Assembly: GCA_003514385.1 (NCBI GenBank)
Contig: DOQR01000004.1
Location: 111,239 to 175,238, forward strand
Direction of reading: 5' to 3'
Length of the DNA stretch: 64,000 nucleotides
Source: Oscillospiraceae bacterium
GTDB lineage: Bacteria > Bacillota > Clostridia > Oscillospirales > Acutalibacteraceae
In this document: piece after piece, positions 52,614-62,245 of the stretch
How positions within the stretch are numbered: position 1 is the first letter of the stretch
Layout: each line of letters opens with the position of its first letter
Position numbers and translations under genes: made by a program
The notes under the pieces: generated by a model
What the model was told of the DNA's origin: nothing
The model's input: the letters and a program-made list of their open reading frames with translations, nothing else
Databases searched by the model: none

Positions 52614-55454
52614 ATGAAAATAAAAAATGAAAAAGGATCTGTTATCAGCAGGATTTTTAAAGATAACAAATACTGTTGGCTCGCTTTCGGCTGCTCGGCA
52701 GTTATAATGCTGATAGTTTATATCTGCTACAGTCTCATACCGTTCGGCGATGTGACCATTCTCAGAATGGATCTCTATCACCAGTACGGCCCGCTTTTTG
52801 CGGAGTTCTATGACCGCGTTACTCAGATGAAGAGCTTCCTTTATTCGTGGAATACCGGACTCGGGAGCAGCTTTCTCGGCAACTTCTATAACTATCTGTG
52901 CAGCCCGCTCTCGATAGTCATGCTCATCTTCGGCCACAAGAATATGCCCGAAGCGATAGCGACAATGATTCTCCTTGCTGCGGCGTTTTCGAGTGCGACC
53001 TTCTGCTATTATCTCAAGAAGTCGTTCGGCGAACACTCGCCCGTAACTGCGGCGTTCGGTGTGCTCTATTCCTTCTGCGGCTTCTTTATCGCCTATTACT
53101 GGAATCTGATGTGGCTCGACGCTATGGTTCTGTTTCCGCTGATGATTCTCGGTATTGAACGCATCATCAACGAGCGCAGACCCGCTCTTTACATTTTCTC
53201 GCTGTCGATGACACTGATGACGAGCTATTATATGGGCTACATGGCGTGCATCTTTGCGGTACTCTATTTCCTTGTATATTATTTCAGCCGTTACAACATC
53301 TCCGACACTACGAAAGTTCTCGAAGTTTATACAGACCCGGACGGCGAGCAGTACAGCAAGCTAAAAGATAAAATCAGATACAACTCATTCCTGTCCGACG
53401 GAATAACGTTTGCTCTTTCGAGCATTGCAGGCGCGGCTCTCGTTGCGTTCGCGCTTGTCCCCGTCTATTTCATTCTCCAGAGCTGCTCCGCAACGAGCGG
53501 AACATGGCCAGAAACCGTCAAGTCATATTTCAAGATATTCGACTTCCTTGCAAATCACCTTGCAAGCGTCACGCCCACAATAAGAAGCAGCGGAACCGAT
53601 GTTCTTCCCAATGTCTATTGCGGAATGGCGACAGTAATACTCGTCCCGCTCTATCTTTTCTGCAAGCGCATACCCGTAAGAGAAAAGATTGCAAACGTGC
53701 TTCTTCTCGGGATGATATATTTCAGCTTCAATCTCAATGTGCTCAATTATATCTGGCATGCATTCCATTTCCCGAACGATCTGCCCTACAGATTCTCGTT
53801 CATGTATTCGTTCATCCTGCTCACCCTGGCATATAAAGCGTTCCGACACATTACCGAGTTCTCCGGCAAAGAGATACTCGGCGCGGGAATAGCTATTCTT
53901 TCTGGAATAGTTATAATTCAAAAGGTCGGTTCAAAAAATGTCGATGAAACAACTGTTATTATCAGTCTGCTGTTCGTCGTGCTCTATACGCTCATATTCT
54001 ATCTCTTCTCGACTAAGAAATATCAGGCGTCGGCTATGGCTGTTCTGATGCTCTGCTGTGTCTGCGCCGAGGCTATAAGTGCCGACACCGACAACTACAG
54101 CATGGACAGAACAAAGACCGAATACGCCGGAGACTATCAGGATTTCAGAGATCTCAAGAAAGAACTTGATGACATTGAAGGCAATGACACTTACCGCATG
54201 GAGCTCACCTCACTCAGGGCGCGCATGGATCCTGCATGGTACAACTACAACGGCGTATCCACGTTCTCATCCATGGCATACGAAAAGGTCGCAAATCTCC
54301 AGGAGCAGCTCGGTCTTTACGGCAACTATATCAACAGCTACACCTACAATCCGCAGACCCCGGTCTACAATTCAATGATGTCGCTCAAGTATATTGTCGA
54401 CAACAACGAATACAACCCACCGCTGAGTGATGAGTTCTATGAATATGTCGGCTCATCCGGCAAGTTCCACGCATACCGAAACAAATACTGGCTCCCTATA
54501 GCCTACTGCGTGAATGAAGATATCACTGCGTGGAGCTTCGATTCGGACAATCCGTTTGAGGTGCAGAATGACTACTTTTTCCGCGCAACGGGAATCGATG
54601 AGGTTTTCAACAAACTCGATATCACTGATTCCTATTTCTATAACGTTGATCCTATTTCGATAGGTCTTGATACGGGCTACATGAACTACTACAAGACTTC
54701 TTCGGACAGCACCGGAACTATTTCGTTTACCGTATCGCCCGAAAAGGATCAGAATGTTTATCTGTTCGTTGAATCTGCCGGAATCGAAGATGTTCTTATC
54801 TCTGTCGGTTATGAACAGTATTCTCAGAACACGAGCCGCGAATATGTCTATGACCTCGGCATGTGCAAGGCGGGAACGCCAATAACCGTTGAAATGACCG
54901 TCAAGGATGATGTCAACAGCGGTGCGCTCAACTTCTTTGTCTACGGTCTTGATACTGACAAATTCGTTGAGGGCTACAACAAGCTCAACAGCGGTGCGCT
55001 GAATATCGAGAGCTTTACCGACACCGAGATAACCGGCACGCTGAACGCCGCTGAGGACAGCATTATTTACACCTCTATCCCCTATGACAAGGGCTGGAAA
55101 GTTACCGTTGACGGAAAAGAAGTCAGCGAGAATGATATTGTTGCCATCGGCGACGCGCTGCTCGGAGTTAGAGTCAGCGCAGGAAACCACAGTGTAAAGT
55201 TCAAGTACACTCCGCGCGGAATGGTTATCGGACTCGGTATATCAGTCGTTACAGCGCTGATTCTTGTTGCTGTTGCGGTTCTTCTGAAAAAGAGAAAGAA
55301 GAATCAGCCTCAGCCTGTCGCAGTGACAAGCGGAAGCGTTGTGCCCGAAACCGCATCTATGGAAACGCCGGAAATCGGCAATGATTCTGCTGAAGAAACA
55401 TCCGAAACTTCGATAGATAAACCCGAATCAACCGAAAGCGACGAAACCGAATAA
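52614..55454 (+). CDS. YfhO-family membrane protein (GT-C-like)
   Basis: 946 residues. Residues 1-480 have about 12 membrane segments with short loops, including RMDLYHQYGPLFAEFYDR, SWNTGLGSSFLGNF and AYYWNLMWLDAMVLFPL, all typical of YfhO. After that comes an extracytoplasmic domain (about 490-860, including DKGWKVTVDGKEV), a last membrane helix (about 875-895) and a Glu/Ser/Thr-rich tail. Relatives transfer sugars to lipoteichoic acid or other surface polymers in Gram-positives. Cotranscription with FemAB supports a cell-envelope role. Confidence 0.9.
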   Translation: MKIKNEKGSVISRIFKDNKYCWLAFGCSAVIMLIVYICYSLIPFGDVTILRMDLYHQYGPLFAEFYDRVTQMKSFLYSWNTGLGSSFLGNFYNYLCSPLSIVMLIFGHKNMPEAIATMILLAAAFSSATFCYYLKKSFGEHSPVTAAFGVLYSFCGFFIAYYWNLMWLDAMVLFPLMILGIERIINERRPALYIFSLSMTLMTSYYMGYMACIFAVLYFLVYYFSRYNISDTTKVLEVYTDPDGEQYSKLKDKIRYNSFLSDGITFALSSIAGAALVAFALVPVYFILQSCSATSGTWPETVKSYFKIFDFLANHLASVTPTIRSSGTDVLPNVYCGMATVILVPLYLFCKRIPVREKIANVLLLGMIYFSFNLNVLNYIWHAFHFPNDLPYRFSFMYSFILLTLAYKAFRHITEFSGKEILGAGIAILSGIVIIQKVGSKNVDETTVIISLLFVVLYTLIFYLFSTKKYQASAMAVLMLCCVCAEAISADTDNYSMDRTKTEYAGDYQDFRDLKKELDDIEGNDTYRMELTSLRARMDPAWYNYNGVSTFSSMAYEKVANLQEQLGLYGNYINSYTYNPQTPVYNSMMSLKYIVDNNEYNPPLSDEFYEYVGSSGKFHAYRNKYWLPIAYCVNEDITAWSFDSDNPFEVQNDYFFRATGIDEVFNKLDITDSYFYNVDPISIGLDTGYMNYYKTSSDSTGTISFTVSPEKDQNVYLFVESAGIEDVLISVGYEQYSQNTSREYVYDLGMCKAGTPITVEMTVKDDVNSGALNFFVYGLDTDKFVEGYNKLNSGALNIESFTDTEITGTLNAAEDSIIYTSIPYDKGWKVTVDGKEVSENDIVAIGDALLGVRVSAGNHSVKFKYTPRGMVIGLGISVVTALILVAVAVLLKKRKKNQPQPVAVTSGSVVPETASMETPEIGNDSAEETSETSIDKPESTESDETE

Positions 55455-55461
55455 TTAAAGC

Positions 55462-55497
55462 AAATGCGCTGCCGTATAAACTGCGGCGGCGCATTTT
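55462..55497 (+). terminator. Hairpin terminator after yfhO
   Basis: AAATGCGCTGCCG (55462-55474) pairs with CGGCGGCGCATTTT (55484-55497); the tail is short in T. Confidence 0.65.
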
Positions 55498-55512
55498 AAA
55501 AGAGGTAAACGA

Positions 55513-56625
55513 ATGCTGAAATTCAACAGTGACGGCAAGTTCACAATAATGCAGATAAGCGACGCGCAGGATCTCCCGCTCGTTCGCAAAAGCCTTGTCC
55601 AGATGATAAACAGAGCCTGCGATGTTCTGCGCCCCGATCTCGTACTGTTCACGGGCGACAACATACTCGGCAACCATATAAACGATGCCGTGATAGGCAC
55701 AAGGCAGGTAGCTTCCGGTCATGACGCGACAAGGAAGCGTGTGGAGCGGGCGATAAGTCATATTGTTCTGCCGCTTGAAGCAAGAAGAATCCCGTTTGCC
55801 GTGCTGTACGGAAATCACGATGACATGGACTGCATAGAAAAATCCGAGCAGTCGGAAATATACGGCAGCTATTCATCGTGCGTTGGAAGCGGCGCAGATG
55901 TCGGCGCGGGATGCGGAACTTATGATATCCCGATAATGTCGTCGGACGGAACGCGACGTGCTTTTACAGTGTGGATGCTCGACTCCGCAGGAAAAGGCGC
56001 AGACGGGAACTGGTACACGACCATAAGCCGCAACAAAATAGATTGGATGCTCCGAAAGAATGAGAAAATCAAAAAAGATTTCGGAGCTCTCCCCTCTCTT
56101 GTATTTCAGCATGTCCCGATCCCGGAGACTATGCAGCTCATAAGAGAGTGCGAAGGAAATAACGAGTGCCTAGAGCATGATGGGCGATTTTATGAGCTTG
56201 ACCCTCAAAAGGCCCACGGTATTCTCGGCGAATATCCGGACGTATGCTCTGAAAATGTCGGCGAATTTGAAGCGTTGAAGGAAATGGGCGGCGTGCTCGC
56301 CGCGGTCGCGGGTCACGATCATCTAAATTGCTTTGAGGGCAGGGTCGATGATATTGATATAATCCAAACCGCCTGCGCGTCATTCCGATGCTACGGCAAC
56401 GAGATGCGCGGAGTGCGTGTTTTTGAACTCGATGAAAACAAGCCGTTTGAATATCGCACAAGAACGGTAACATATTTTGATCTGTTTAAAAAGACTCCTC
56501 TTTCGGTGATGCGATACATAAACGATGCGGACGACAAGGAAAAGCTCAAATACGGCATATTGGCGGGAACCGCGGCAACCGCCGCCGTCGGCGCTCTTAT
56601 GATAGCGCTCGGAAAAAGAAAATAA
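55513..56625 (+). CDS. Calcineurin-like metallophosphoesterase with C-terminal membrane anchor (second copy)
   Basis: 370 residues, paralogue of the protein at 20168-21292: the same start (MLKFNSDGKFTIMQISD against MLRFNSDHKFKIMQIAD), D17, D49-N50 in FTGDN, GNHDD at 100-104, LVFQHVPIPE and GHDHLNC. It has an insertion of about 15 residues with a HINDAVIGT segment that the first copy lacks. The C-terminal helix (about 348-366, GILAGTAATAAVGALMIA) again suggests membrane anchoring. Substrate unknown. Confidence 0.85.
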   Translation: MLKFNSDGKFTIMQISDAQDLPLVRKSLVQMINRACDVLRPDLVLFTGDNILGNHINDAVIGTRQVASGHDATRKRVERAISHIVLPLEARRIPFAVLYGNHDDMDCIEKSEQSEIYGSYSSCVGSGADVGAGCGTYDIPIMSSDGTRRAFTVWMLDSAGKGADGNWYTTISRNKIDWMLRKNEKIKKDFGALPSLVFQHVPIPETMQLIRECEGNNECLEHDGRFYELDPQKAHGILGEYPDVCSENVGEFEALKEMGGVLAAVAGHDHLNCFEGRVDDIDIIQTACASFRCYGNEMRGVRVFELDENKPFEYRTRTVTYFDLFKKTPLSVMRYINDADDKEKLKYGILAGTAATAAVGALMIALGKRK

Positions 56626-56628
56626 AAC

Positions 56629-56662
56629 AGGAAGTATGGCTTTGAGTCATACTTCCTTTGCT
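56629..56662. terminator. Bidirectional terminator
   Basis: AGGAAGTATG (56629-56638) pairs with CATACTTCCT (56648-56657), with T-rich tail to the right and A-rich flank to the left, between convergent genes. Confidence 0.85.
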
Positions 56663-56663
56663 T

Positions 56664-57407
56664 TTAATCAAGATGATATCTCGGTTTGCCGACGCTCTTC
56701 TTGCCGTATTCAATGGCTTCCGTCGGGCAGAGGCAGATGCACGCCATACAGTGAGTGCAATTCTTGCCCCAGACCGGTTTACTGTTTTTTAATTCAATGT
56801 TGTTGAGCGGGCACATTTTTGCACACTTGCCGCATCCGATGCACTTGTCATTTGCCGTAAAGGCGTCCGCCTTAACGAAAAATTTATAGAACACCGGGTT
56901 GACTATATCGCTCATGAGCTTATCATAGGCATTTCTGCGCGGTTTAGCAAATTTATTTTCGGCTTTTATAGTCTCCGAAGCGTCTGTGATATCCGGCTGA
57001 GCCTTTTCAATTATCCGTGCAGCCTGCTCATCATTCGGCACACCGAACATAGCAACATAATTTTCAGGCATCACTATCTGCTTGACGCCCATATAGTCAA
57101 ATGACTTTCTTGAGCATAACCGCCTGATGTATTTGTCCGCATCGCCTATCTCGCCGCCGCAATCCATAACGAACCACACCTTAAAGCTTCCGCTGAACGG
57201 TGTCTCGTCTATCCACTTCTCGACAATGCGCGGAATACGCCAACCGTAAGTCGGAACGACAAAAACGAGCCTACAGTCTGCGCTTATCTCCGATATATCC
57301 CACGCTTTAATTCTTTCGTTCATATTCAGCAGCCCGTCGCCGAGCGAATCGGCAATCTTGCGTGCGATATATCTGCTGTTGCCAGTTCCCGTAAAGAACA
57401 AGATCAC
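56664..57407 (-). CDS. EFR1-type flavodoxin/ferredoxin fusion protein
   Basis: 247 residues. N-terminal flavodoxin-like domain with the FMN phosphate loop FTGTGNSRYIARKIADSL (5-22), then a C-terminal ferredoxin part with two [4Fe-4S] sites: CIGCGKCAKMCPLNN (about 190-204) and CTHCMACICLCPTEAIEYG (about 218-236). EFR1-family proteins are electron carriers of strict anaerobes; the partner is unknown. The gene is monocistronic with a probable promoter at 57468-57497. Confidence 0.9.
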   Translation of the reverse strand: MILFFTGTGNSRYIARKIADSLGDGLLNMNERIKAWDISEISADCRLVFVVPTYGWRIPRIVEKWIDETPFSGSFKVWFVMDCGGEIGDADKYIRRLCSRKSFDYMGVKQIVMPENYVAMFGVPNDEQAARIIEKAQPDITDASETIKAENKFAKPRRNAYDKLMSDIVNPVFYKFFVKADAFTANDKCIGCGKCAKMCPLNNIELKNSKPVWGKNCTHCMACICLCPTEAIEYGKKSVGKPRYHLD

Positions 57408-57467
57408 ATTATCATCTCCGAAGTAATATTTTCATCTTTTATATTTCGTTCAATTTTCATGTGTTTA

Positions 57468-57497
57468 AGTATATCAGAAACAACATGTACGGTGCAA
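57468..57497 (-). promoter_or_regulatory. Candidate promoter of the EFR1 gene
   Basis: Minus strand TTGCAC (57497-57492), 18 bp, TATACT (57473-57468). Confidence 0.4.
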
Positions 57498-57621
57498 TAA
57501 AAAGTTATGGTTTTATATAATCCGATTCAGCCGAAATTTGCAGACCTTGACACGCAAAAAGAATCCTGTTAGTATTAAAAACACAGGCACACACATCATA
57601 GAACAAACCGATTGGAGAAAA

Positions 57622-58704
57622 ATGAGCACTTTAAACAACAACCCAAAAGAGCGGATATTCGCGTTCGATGCCGCTAAGGCTATCGGCATATTTTTTATAG
57701 TTATCGGACATGTGTTTCACGACCAGGGAATTTATGCTCAATATGTATATTCATTTCATGTCCCGCTGTTTTTCTTTTTGACCGGAGTTACATTTTCACG
57801 CGGCAAAAACGGGTTTTGGAAGTTTTTGATTCAAAAATTGAAGCGTCTGCTTGTGCCGTTTTATATATTTGCCGCAGTCAGTTGGAGCGTATATGCGCTT
57901 CTTGGCAAATTTGTCTCGTCATTCGCGGAGAAAGCAATCGACAGCAGCGTTTCCGCCATAATCATAAGCACTTTAAAAGGATACTGCGCCGCAAATACAC
58001 CGCTTTGGTTTTTGCCGTGTCTGTTTCTCGAGTTGCTCTTTTTATACGCCATAACATTTATAATCGACCGAATTGCCGCAAAACGTCGATTGTCATACGC
58101 TTTGTTCGGCGCATCCGTGATTGCAGCAATAGTAATACAATATGTCATATATAAATTTTCTCTCTTTCCAACCAAAGTGCCGATATTCAAAGTTGATGTT
58201 GCTATAGCTATGCTCCCGTTTTCCCTGAGCGGAGTTTTATTCTCCAAATTGGTAATGCCAAATCAAAAAGCCGTACGCAAGCCATACATATTTATACTGT
58301 CGCTGTTATTCATTGCCGCCGGAGGTTTTTTTGCACTGAAACTGAACATTCTCGTCGGATATCAGAGCAGTGGATACGGCAGGATACTGATATTCTATCT
58401 GTCCGCTTTTATGTCCGTACTCGGATTTACTCTGCTGTGTTTCTTTATCCCAAAGCCTAAAATCATATCTTATATCGGCTCTAATACGATGCCCATACTC
58501 CTTATGCACAAATTCCCGGTAGTGTTTTTCCACACACTGTGCCCGTTTATATCGGAAAGACTCGCCGACAAATCTCTGTTCTGGAGCGCTATTGCGGCAT
58601 TGCTCTCCATCGGGCTGTGCCTTTTGGTGGCTTTACCTATACACAAAATCGCACCATTTGTGCTTGGAGAAAAGATGCCGCCGAGAAAACGCTCAAAATC
58701 TTAA
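57622..58704 (+). CDS. Acyltransferase-3 family membrane protein (fucose 4-O-acetylase-like)
   Basis: 360 residues from the ATG at 57622 (TTGGAG 6 bp upstream); a start at 57538 would add 28 residues of non-family sequence. FAFDAAKAIGIFFIVIGHVF at the start and SFHVPLFFFLTGVTFSRGK soon after are typical, with about ten membrane segments. The acetyl acceptor is probably a surface polysaccharide. It differs strongly from the other acyltransferase at 23108-24160. A strong terminator follows. Confidence 0.87.
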   Translation: MSTLNNNPKERIFAFDAAKAIGIFFIVIGHVFHDQGIYAQYVYSFHVPLFFFLTGVTFSRGKNGFWKFLIQKLKRLLVPFYIFAAVSWSVYALLGKFVSSFAEKAIDSSVSAIIISTLKGYCAANTPLWFLPCLFLELLFLYAITFIIDRIAAKRRLSYALFGASVIAAIVIQYVIYKFSLFPTKVPIFKVDVAIAMLPFSLSGVLFSKLVMPNQKAVRKPYIFILSLLFIAAGGFFALKLNILVGYQSSGYGRILIFYLSAFMSVLGFTLLCFFIPKPKIISYIGSNTMPILLMHKFPVVFFHTLCPFISERLADKSLFWSAIAALLSIGLCLLVALPIHKIAPFVLGEKMPPRKRSKS

Positions 58705-58715
58705 AACTATATTTA

Positions 58716-58744
58716 AAAGGCTGCCCTTCGGGCGGCCTTTTTTA
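58716..58744 (+). terminator. Rho-independent terminator after the acyltransferase
   Basis: AAAGGCTGCCC (58716-58726), TTCG, GGCGGCCTTT (58731-58740), then more T. Confidence 0.9.
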
Positions 58745-58796
58745 GCAAACTCGTTTTGAATTTTATTAACTTTGTATGAACATTTATATAAATATA

Positions 58797-58825
58797 TTGA
58801 CAAGTTTCCAAAACCAGTATATTAT
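58797..58825 (+). promoter_or_regulatory. Promoter of the RHH-clpB operon
   Basis: Perfect TTGACA (58797-58802), 17 bp, TATTAT (58820-58825). No CIRCE inverted repeat or CtsR heptad is visible. Confidence 0.8.
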
Positions 58826-58855
58826 AGGAATAGAAAACAAAAGGAGTTGATACTC

Positions 58856-59503
58856 TTGAAGAAAACATTATACAGTTTGATGCTTAGCGACGAAGTCGTC
58901 CGCGAAGCAGATAGACTCGCGCATCAAAAGGGCACCAACCGATCGAATCTAATAAATCAGATACTTGCCGAATATTTCGGCATGGTCACGCCGCAGAGGC
59001 GAATAAACGATGTATTCCAGGCTATCGAAGAAGCGGTTGCCTCATACGGGCAGCTTGTGCCGTTCTTCACTCCGAACGACCTGACAATGTCGCTCAAGAG
59101 CAGTCTAGAATATAAATACCGCCCCACCGTCAAATATGAAGTGGAGCTGTATGAGAACGGACAGGATTCCATCGGCGAGCTTTCGGTGATATTTCGCACG
59201 CAGAGCGCCGCGCTTATCTCCGACATGACCGACTTTTTCCGCCTGTGGCACAGCATAGAGCAAAAATATCTCCCCCACTACGGAGTGGAGAATATTGACT
59301 ATGCCCTCTATTATAACAAGTTCTGCCGCAGTATAGTCGTGCCGAAGAAGAACTCCTCGACCGAGGAGCTCGCACAGGCTATATCCGGATATATAGAGCT
59401 GTTTGACAAACTTATGAAAGGCTTCCTTGCCGGCAGATATTCTCCGGCAGATATCGAGCACTGCTACGCCGAATACATCGCGCGGCAGTCAATAATAATA
59501 TAA
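58856..59503 (+). CDS. Ribbon-helix-helix protein upstream of clpB
   Basis: 215 residues from a TTG at 58856, with AAAGGAG 9-10 bp upstream; earlier in-frame starts would overlap the promoter. The N-terminus KKTLYSLMLSDEVVREADRLA then GTNRSNLINQILAEYFG (about 2-45) is a ribbon-helix-helix DNA-binding fold. The rest (about 60-215) is an unrecognised domain with VKYEVELYENGQDSIGE and many aromatic residues. It precedes clpB by 29 bp with no promoter between, so it is cotranscribed and may regulate the operon. Confidence 0.75.
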   Translation: MKKTLYSLMLSDEVVREADRLAHQKGTNRSNLINQILAEYFGMVTPQRRINDVFQAIEEAVASYGQLVPFFTPNDLTMSLKSSLEYKYRPTVKYEVELYENGQDSIGELSVIFRTQSAALISDMTDFFRLWHSIEQKYLPHYGVENIDYALYYNKFCRSIVVPKKNSSTEELAQAISGYIELFDKLMKGFLAGRYSPADIEHCYAEYIARQSIII

Positions 59504-59532
59504 CTCAAAACTCAGACTAAGCAGGTGATTTT

Positions 59533-62109
59533 ATGAACACTCAGAACTATACTCAGAAGACCGTTGAGGCAATACAGAACGCGCAGAACATAGCAAGAGA
59601 GAACGACAACCAGTCGCTCGTCCCCGAGCATCTGCTCTACTCTCTGCTTGATCAGGACGGCGGACTCATCCCCTCCCTGTTCGGCAAGATGGGCGTTGAC
59701 TGCAACACCGTTCTCGGCGAGCTTGATTCTTATATTGCCACTCTCCCCAAGGTTTCCGGCGGCGAGATGTATCTCTCTTCTGAGACCGACCGCGTTATCC
59801 GCACCGCCGAAAAGACGGCAAAGAGCATGAACGACGAATATGTTTCGGTTGAGCATCTTATGATCGGCATATTCACGAACATGACTCCGGAAATCAGAAA
59901 AATATTCAATACTCACGGCATAACCAAAAACGCTTTTGTCGATGAGCTTTCAAAGGTCAAGACAAGCCCGGTAACCAGTGACAACCCCGAAGATACTTAC
60001 GACGCACTTTCGAAATACGGCACCGACCTTGTCAAGCGTGCGCGCGAAAACGAGCTTGATCCCGTTATCGGCCGTGACACGGAGATAAGAAATGTCATTC
60101 GTATTCTTTCGAGAAAAACCAAGAACAACCCCGTGCTTATCGGCGAGCCCGGCGTCGGCAAGACCGCTATCGCCGAGGGTCTCGCGCAGAGAATAGTACG
60201 CGGCGATGTGCCCGAGGGACTTAAAGACAAGACTGTTTTCAGCCTTGATATGGGTTCTCTTATCGCCGGCGCAAAGTATCGCGGCGAGTTTGAAGAGAGA
60301 CTCAAGGCTGTGCTCGAAGAGATAAAGAAATCCGAGGGCAGGATACTGCTCTTCATCGATGAGCTGCACACGATAGTCGGCGCAGGCAAGACCGAAGGCA
60401 GCATGGACGCAGGTAACCTTTTGAAGCCCATGCTTGCAAGGGGCGAGCTGCACTGCATCGGCGCAACTACGCTCGACGAATACCGCAAATATATTGAAAA
60501 GGACGCCGCTCTTGAGCGTCGTTTCCAGCCCGTTATGGTAAACGAGCCTACTGTTGAAGACACGATTTCGATACTCAGAGGACTCAAGGAGCGCTACGAA
60601 GTTTATCACGGCGTTCGCATACACGACAGCGCACTTGTCGCCGCCGCTACCCTTTCGGACAGATATATTACCGACCGTTTCCTGCCCGACAAGGCAATCG
60701 ACCTTGTCGATGAGGCGTGCGCTTCCATCCGCACCGAGATCGACTCCATGCCCTCGGAGCTTGATGATGTACGCCGTAAGATAATGCAGCTTGAAATCGA
60801 AGAGATGGCGCTGAAAAAAGAGACCGACAAGCTCTCCAAGGAGCGCCTTGAGAAGCTCGGCGCCGAGCTTGCCGAATATAAAGACAAGTTCAATGAGATG
60901 AAGTCGCGCTGGGAAGCTGAAAAGCAGAGCGTTGACGAGGTCAAGAAGCTCAAGTCGGAAATCGAGCAGACTCACGCAGATATTGAGCAGGCTCAGCTTC
61001 ACTACGAATACGAAAAAGCGGCAAAACTCAAATATTACGATCTGCCCTCTCTTGAAAAGCGTCTCGCAGAAGCCGAAAAGAAGAGTGAGCAGCGCACCGA
61101 AAATACCCTTGTCCACGACACCGTGACCGAGGAAGAGATAGCGACCATAGTCGCAAAATGGACCGGCATACCCGTTGCAAAGCTCATGGAGGGCGAGCGT
61201 GAGAAGCTGCTCCACCTTGATGATGTTATCCATCAGCGCGTTGTCGGTCAGGACGAAGCGGTTCAGAAAGTCACAGAGGCTATCCTCCGCTCCCGTGCAG
61301 GCATATCCGACCCCAACAAGCCTATCGGCAGCTTCCTGTTCTTGGGTCCCACCGGTGTCGGCAAGACGGAGCTTGCAAAGGCTCTTGCCGATTGTCTGTT
61401 TGATGACGAGCACAACATGGTTCGTATCGACATGACCGAATATATGGAGAAATACTCCGTCTCCCGTCTTATCGGAGCGCCGCCCGGATATGTCGGATAC
61501 GATGAGGGCGGTCAGCTTACTGAGGCGGTACGCCGTAAACCCTATTCCGTCGTGCTGTTCGACGAGATTGAAAAGGCACACCCGGATGTATTCAACATTC
61601 TGCTCCAAGTGCTCGACGACGGTCGTATAACCGATAGTCAGGGACGCACCGTGGACTTCAAGAACACGATAATCATCCTCACCTCGAACCTCGGCAGCCA
61701 GTATCTGCTCGACGGCATCGACGAGAACGGCAATATCTCCGAAGAGGCACGCGAGGGTGTCATGAACGAATTGCGCCGCAGCTTCCGTCCCGAGTTTCTC
61801 AACCGTCTTGACGAGACGATATTCTTCCGCCCGCTGACTAAAGACAACCTCAAGGGCATCATCGACATCATGCTCGACTCCCTCAAGAAGCGTCTTGCGG
61901 ACAAGAGCCTCGGACTCGAAGTTACCGACGCCGCCAAGGAGCTAATCATCGACCGCGGATTCGATCCCGTTTACGGTGCAAGACCGCTTCGCAGATACCT
62001 GCAGAGCAGCCTCGAGACCCTTGTCGCGAGAAAGATTCTCTCCGGCGACCTTGACGCGGATTCGACCATAACCGTTGATGTTGAAAACGGCGAGCTCGTC
62101 TGCAAATAA
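59533..62109 (+). CDS. clpB: ATP-dependent chaperone ClpB
   Basis: 858 residues, full length. Clp N-domain (1-140), first AAA+ with GEPGVGKTA near 203, the long middle coiled-coil (M) domain at about 400-530, which separates ClpB from ClpA/C, and second AAA+ with [14 protein letters not shown] near 605 and [14 protein letters not shown]. There is no ClpP loop tripeptide pattern that I can see. ClpB resolves aggregates with DnaK. Cotranscription with an RHH protein suggests local control. Confidence 0.97.
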   Translation: MNTQNYTQKTVEAIQNAQNIARENDNQSLVPEHLLYSLLDQDGGLIPSLFGKMGVDCNTVLGELDSYIATLPKVSGGEMYLSSETDRVIRTAEKTAKSMNDEYVSVEHLMIGIFTNMTPEIRKIFNTHGITKNAFVDELSKVKTSPVTSDNPEDTYDALSKYGTDLVKRARENELDPVIGRDTEIRNVIRILSRKTKNNPVLIGEPGVGKTAIAEGLAQRIVRGDVPEGLKDKTVFSLDMGSLIAGAKYRGEFEERLKAVLEEIKKSEGRILLFIDELHTIVGAGKTEGSMDAGNLLKPMLARGELHCIGATTLDEYRKYIEKDAALERRFQPVMVNEPTVEDTISILRGLKERYEVYHGVRIHDSALVAAATLSDRYITDRFLPDKAIDLVDEACASIRTEIDSMPSELDDVRRKIMQLEIEEMALKKETDKLSKERLEKLGAELAEYKDKFNEMKSRWEAEKQSVDEVKKLKSEIEQTHADIEQAQLHYEYEKAAKLKYYDLPSLEKRLAEAEKKSEQRTENTLVHDTVTEEEIATIVAKWTGIPVAKLMEGEREKLLHLDDVIHQRVVGQDEAVQKVTEAILRSRAGISDPNKPIGSFLFLGPTGVGKTELAKALADCLFDDEHNMVRIDMTEYMEKYSVSRLIGAPPGYVGYDEGGQLTEAVRRKPYSVVLFDEIEKAHPDVFNILLQVLDDGRITDSQGRTVDFKNTIIILTSNLGSQYLLDGIDENGNISEEAREGVMNELRRSFRPEFLNRLDETIFFRPLTKDNLKGIIDIMLDSLKKRLADKSLGLEVTDAAKELIIDRGFDPVYGARPLRRYLQSSLETLVARKILSGDLDADSTITVDVENGELVCK

Positions 62110-62120
62110 CAAAATTATAA

Positions 62121-62165
62121 TGCCCGACTGCATGGCGCAAAAGCTGTGCGGTCGGGCAGTTTTTT
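62121..62165 (+). terminator. Rho-independent terminator after clpB
   Basis: TGCCCGACTGCA (62121-62132) pairs with the arm 62145-62158 (TGTGCGGTCGGGCA, with a small bulge) and is followed by GTTTTTT. Confidence 0.88.
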
Positions 62166-62245
62166 ATATCAAAATGCCGCTTGACTAAAATATACCTGTA
62201 TATTACACTGCAATTGATATAAAAAGAACCGAAAAGGGTCCTGAT

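Noticed and set aside
59950..61608. Open frame of 552 codons on the minus strand
   Set aside because: Entirely antisense to clpB, whose product is full length and unmistakable.
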